A stretch of DNA of 64,000 bases from an uncultured Clostridia bacterium. GTDB lineage: Bacteria; Bacillota; Clostridia; TANB77; CAG-508. Positions 62,710 to 64,000 of the stretch are shown here, piece by piece. Within the stretch, counting starts at the first letter, position 1. Every line of letters starts with the position of its first letter. A program made the position numbers and the translations under genes. The notes beneath the pieces are model-generated. The model was not told where the DNA came from and did no database searches. It saw nothing but the letters and a program-made list of their open reading frames with translations. The stretch is taken from assembly GCA_944392945.1 (NCBI GenBank), contig CALXYJ010000002.1, positions 1 to 64,000 on the forward strand. Reading direction: 5' to 3'.

Positions 62710-62768
62710 AATTACTCTCCTCCTTTGTTATTAATTTAAAACTTCTGTAATAATTCTTACACTCATTA

Positions 62769-63206
62769 TTATGGGTTACTTACCTTTATTTTTGTAACAT
62801 AACCTTTATATTGTCCCTCTGCTGTTTGATATTCTGTAATTGTTACTGTGTATTGTGATGTTGTTGCAAATGCATTTTTTATAGATGATAATTGTGAATT
62901 ATCTTTAGTAGCTCCGCTAACACCTGTAACAGTAATACCTGAAATTTCTACATAAATATCTCCTAAATCTGGCATTGTTTGGTTGTTATTTCTTACTGCA
63001 TCTATTAATGCCTTTGCTTGTGTTCCGTTTATTTTTCCTTCATAATTCTCGAATGTGTTATTATGTGCTTGTACCTGTTGATTTGATAATTCATCCATAT
63101 TTGTTGTACTTTTTGCCTGATTAAAAATGTAAACTCCTAATGCTATAATTAAAATTGCAAGTAATATTGCACCTGCTATGATTAATGCTTTTGATGCATT
63201 CTCCAT
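62769..63206 (-). CDS. Pilin-like protein, tandem paralogue B, 145 aa
   Basis: Near-identical N-terminal 80 residues to paralogue A (MENASKALIIAGAILLAILI, then the same linker to MPDLGDI), with a different segment at about 85-115 and a similar C-terminal TAEGQYKGYVTKI. The DNA is also almost identical over the shared part, so the duplication is recent. It is the upstream copy, with AGGAGG ahead of the start. Confidence 0.7.
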   Translation of the reverse strand: MENASKALIIAGAILLAILIIALGVYIFNQAKSTTNMDELSNQQVQAHNNTFENYEGKINGTQAKALIDAVRNNNQTMPDLGDIYVEISGITVTGVSGATKDNSQLSSIKNAFATTSQYTVTITEYQTAEGQYKGYVTKIKVSNP

Positions 63207-63266
63207 AATAAATTCCTCCTTTGTTTTTTTATAAATATATATTTTAAAAAACCTTATTAACTAAAT

Positions 63267-63698
63267 TTAAGATATTTGTTCAATATATAAATAGCTTAAT
63301 CTTTTTGTTTTTTTATGATATTCTACTTTAGTACATTTAAATTTTACATTACTGTAATTATTAACAAAATTAGATATTTCACCTAAATTTAATAATTCCA
63401 TACTATATACTTTTTCTGAATCTGTAATATATATATCTGATCTTACAGAATATGAATCATCTTCTATATATTTACCAGTTGAATCTTTAGGTATCTTATA
63501 CCTTTCATTATTATCTATTGCTAAATTAACAATTGTTGCAACTTCATTTCCATAAAATTCTTGATCTATATATTTAGAAAATTCATTATTAAATTTTTGT
63601 ACCTGATTTAGGTCACTTTTATACATTGAATATGCATATGTGATTGATATAACTATACATATTACTATTACGCTAATTATTATAATTATCTTTTTCAT
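63267..63698 (-). CDS. Unknown small membrane-anchored protein, 143 aa
   Basis: Start set at the ATG at 63698; an in-frame GTG lies two codons up. N-terminal helix (about 2-23, KKIIIIISVIVICIVISITYAY), then a helical and strand-containing extracellular part (KFNNEFSKYIDQEFYGNEVATIV, YSVRSDIYITDSEKVYSME). It has the same direction and topology as the neighbouring pilin-like genes. No family recognised. Confidence 0.65.
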   Translation of the reverse strand: MKKIIIIISVIVICIVISITYAYSMYKSDLNQVQKFNNEFSKYIDQEFYGNEVATIVNLAIDNNERYKIPKDSTGKYIEDDSYSVRSDIYITDSEKVYSMELLNLGEISNFVNNYSNVKFKCTKVEYHKKTKRLSYLYIEQIS

Positions 63699-63767
63699 AT
63701 GCACCCTTTCTATTATTATATCATTTTTCTACAATATTTGTAAATATTTTTATAATATTTGTAATTG

Positions 63768-64000
63768 TTAAATCTTGTTAAAGATTACTTCACTAATTAC
63801 TCCATCATTTTCATTTACCCTGCATCCAAATAAAGCTCCTGCATCTGCATATACTTGTAATAGATTTACCATTTGAGAATTATCCAAATTTTCTAGTCTT
63901 GTGTTAGATACTCCTGAAAGACCATTGGTAATTCTAACTGTTATATAACCTCTTTCACCATAATTAAGATTTAAAGAAGTATTATTATCTTTGGCTTTAT
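63768..64000 (-). CDS. Unknown protein of the surface cluster, 5' part outside window
   Basis: The last 77 codons of an ORF running in from the right edge, with a stop codon at 63770-63768. The visible part reads AKDNNTSLNLNYGERGYITV, ITNGLSGVSNTRLENLDNSQ and VYADAGALFGCRVNEND. It looks like a beta-rich extracellular tail with one cysteine. It belongs to the same-strand cluster, so the operon continues past 64000. Confidence 0.65.
   Translation of the reverse strand, partial: KAKDNNTSLNLNYGERGYITVRITNGLSGVSNTRLENLDNSQMVNLLQVYADAGALFGCRVNENDGVISEVIFNKI

Overview
This AT-rich window most likely comes from a spore-forming member of the Bacillota, class Clostridia. It carries spo0A, spoVG, yyaC and spoIVFA/spoIVFB, a (frameshifted) spoIVB, GatCAB, a T-box-controlled aspS, rubredoxins, adhE and sortase substrates. 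Most genes lie on the minus strand. No tRNA, rRNA or CRISPR array was seen. Organism placement is inferred from gene content only.

Layout. 1-6000 is a mobile element: a large serine recombinase running off the left edge, a small transposon-type ORF, an AbiL-like pair (AAA ATPase plus RloB) with a third unknown gene, a frameshifted acetyltransferase-like gene, a hairpin-rich non-coding stretch and an HTH protein. It abuts the 3' half of a broken M14 peptidase gene (6034-6519), which may mark an insertion junction. 6560-11707 holds two ABC-2 exporter operons (one with a GntR regulator), a YdcF-like protein and a NUDIX hydrolase. 11826-20099 holds an LPXTG surface protein whose signal peptide lies in another frame, a DUF4116 protein, a P-type ATPase, two unknown genes of different base composition and a metallo-beta-lactamase protein. 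20288-28335 holds spo0A, yigZ, an HI0933-type flavoprotein, a methionine gamma-lyase-like enzyme, a WG-repeat protein and a sortase/surface protein pair.

28587-34535 groups a two-component system with spoIVFB, spoIVFA, yyaC, an unknown membrane protein, a V-ATPase F-like protein and hslO. 34548-41511 holds a DUF2207-type membrane protein, a free rubredoxin, a TagO/WecA-like enzyme fused to a second rubredoxin, a variant RpiB, two unknown plus-strand membrane proteins, rpsT and a TSCPD protein. 41513-47874 holds gatCAB and, divergently, aspS behind a T-box leader whose likely specifier reads Asn. 48140-58976 holds adhE, an unknown helical protein, an M23 peptidase, a DUF2207 protein, an AIM24-family protein, spoVG, murC and split spoIVB. 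59074-64000 is a cluster of small proteins with one N-terminal membrane helix each. It includes a recent tandem duplication and a 104-bp tandem repeat, and it looks like an uncharacterised pilin-like or surface system continuing past the right edge.

The genes combine into recognisable units: defence cargo on a mobile element, the late sporulation protease cascade (SpoIVB signal, SpoIVFA/FB complex), indirect Asn-tRNA synthesis (AspRS plus GatCAB, tied together by the T-box reading) and cell-surface display. Four genes each contain one single-base frameshift. This could reflect real gene decay or sequence error and should be settled from reads before any biological conclusion.
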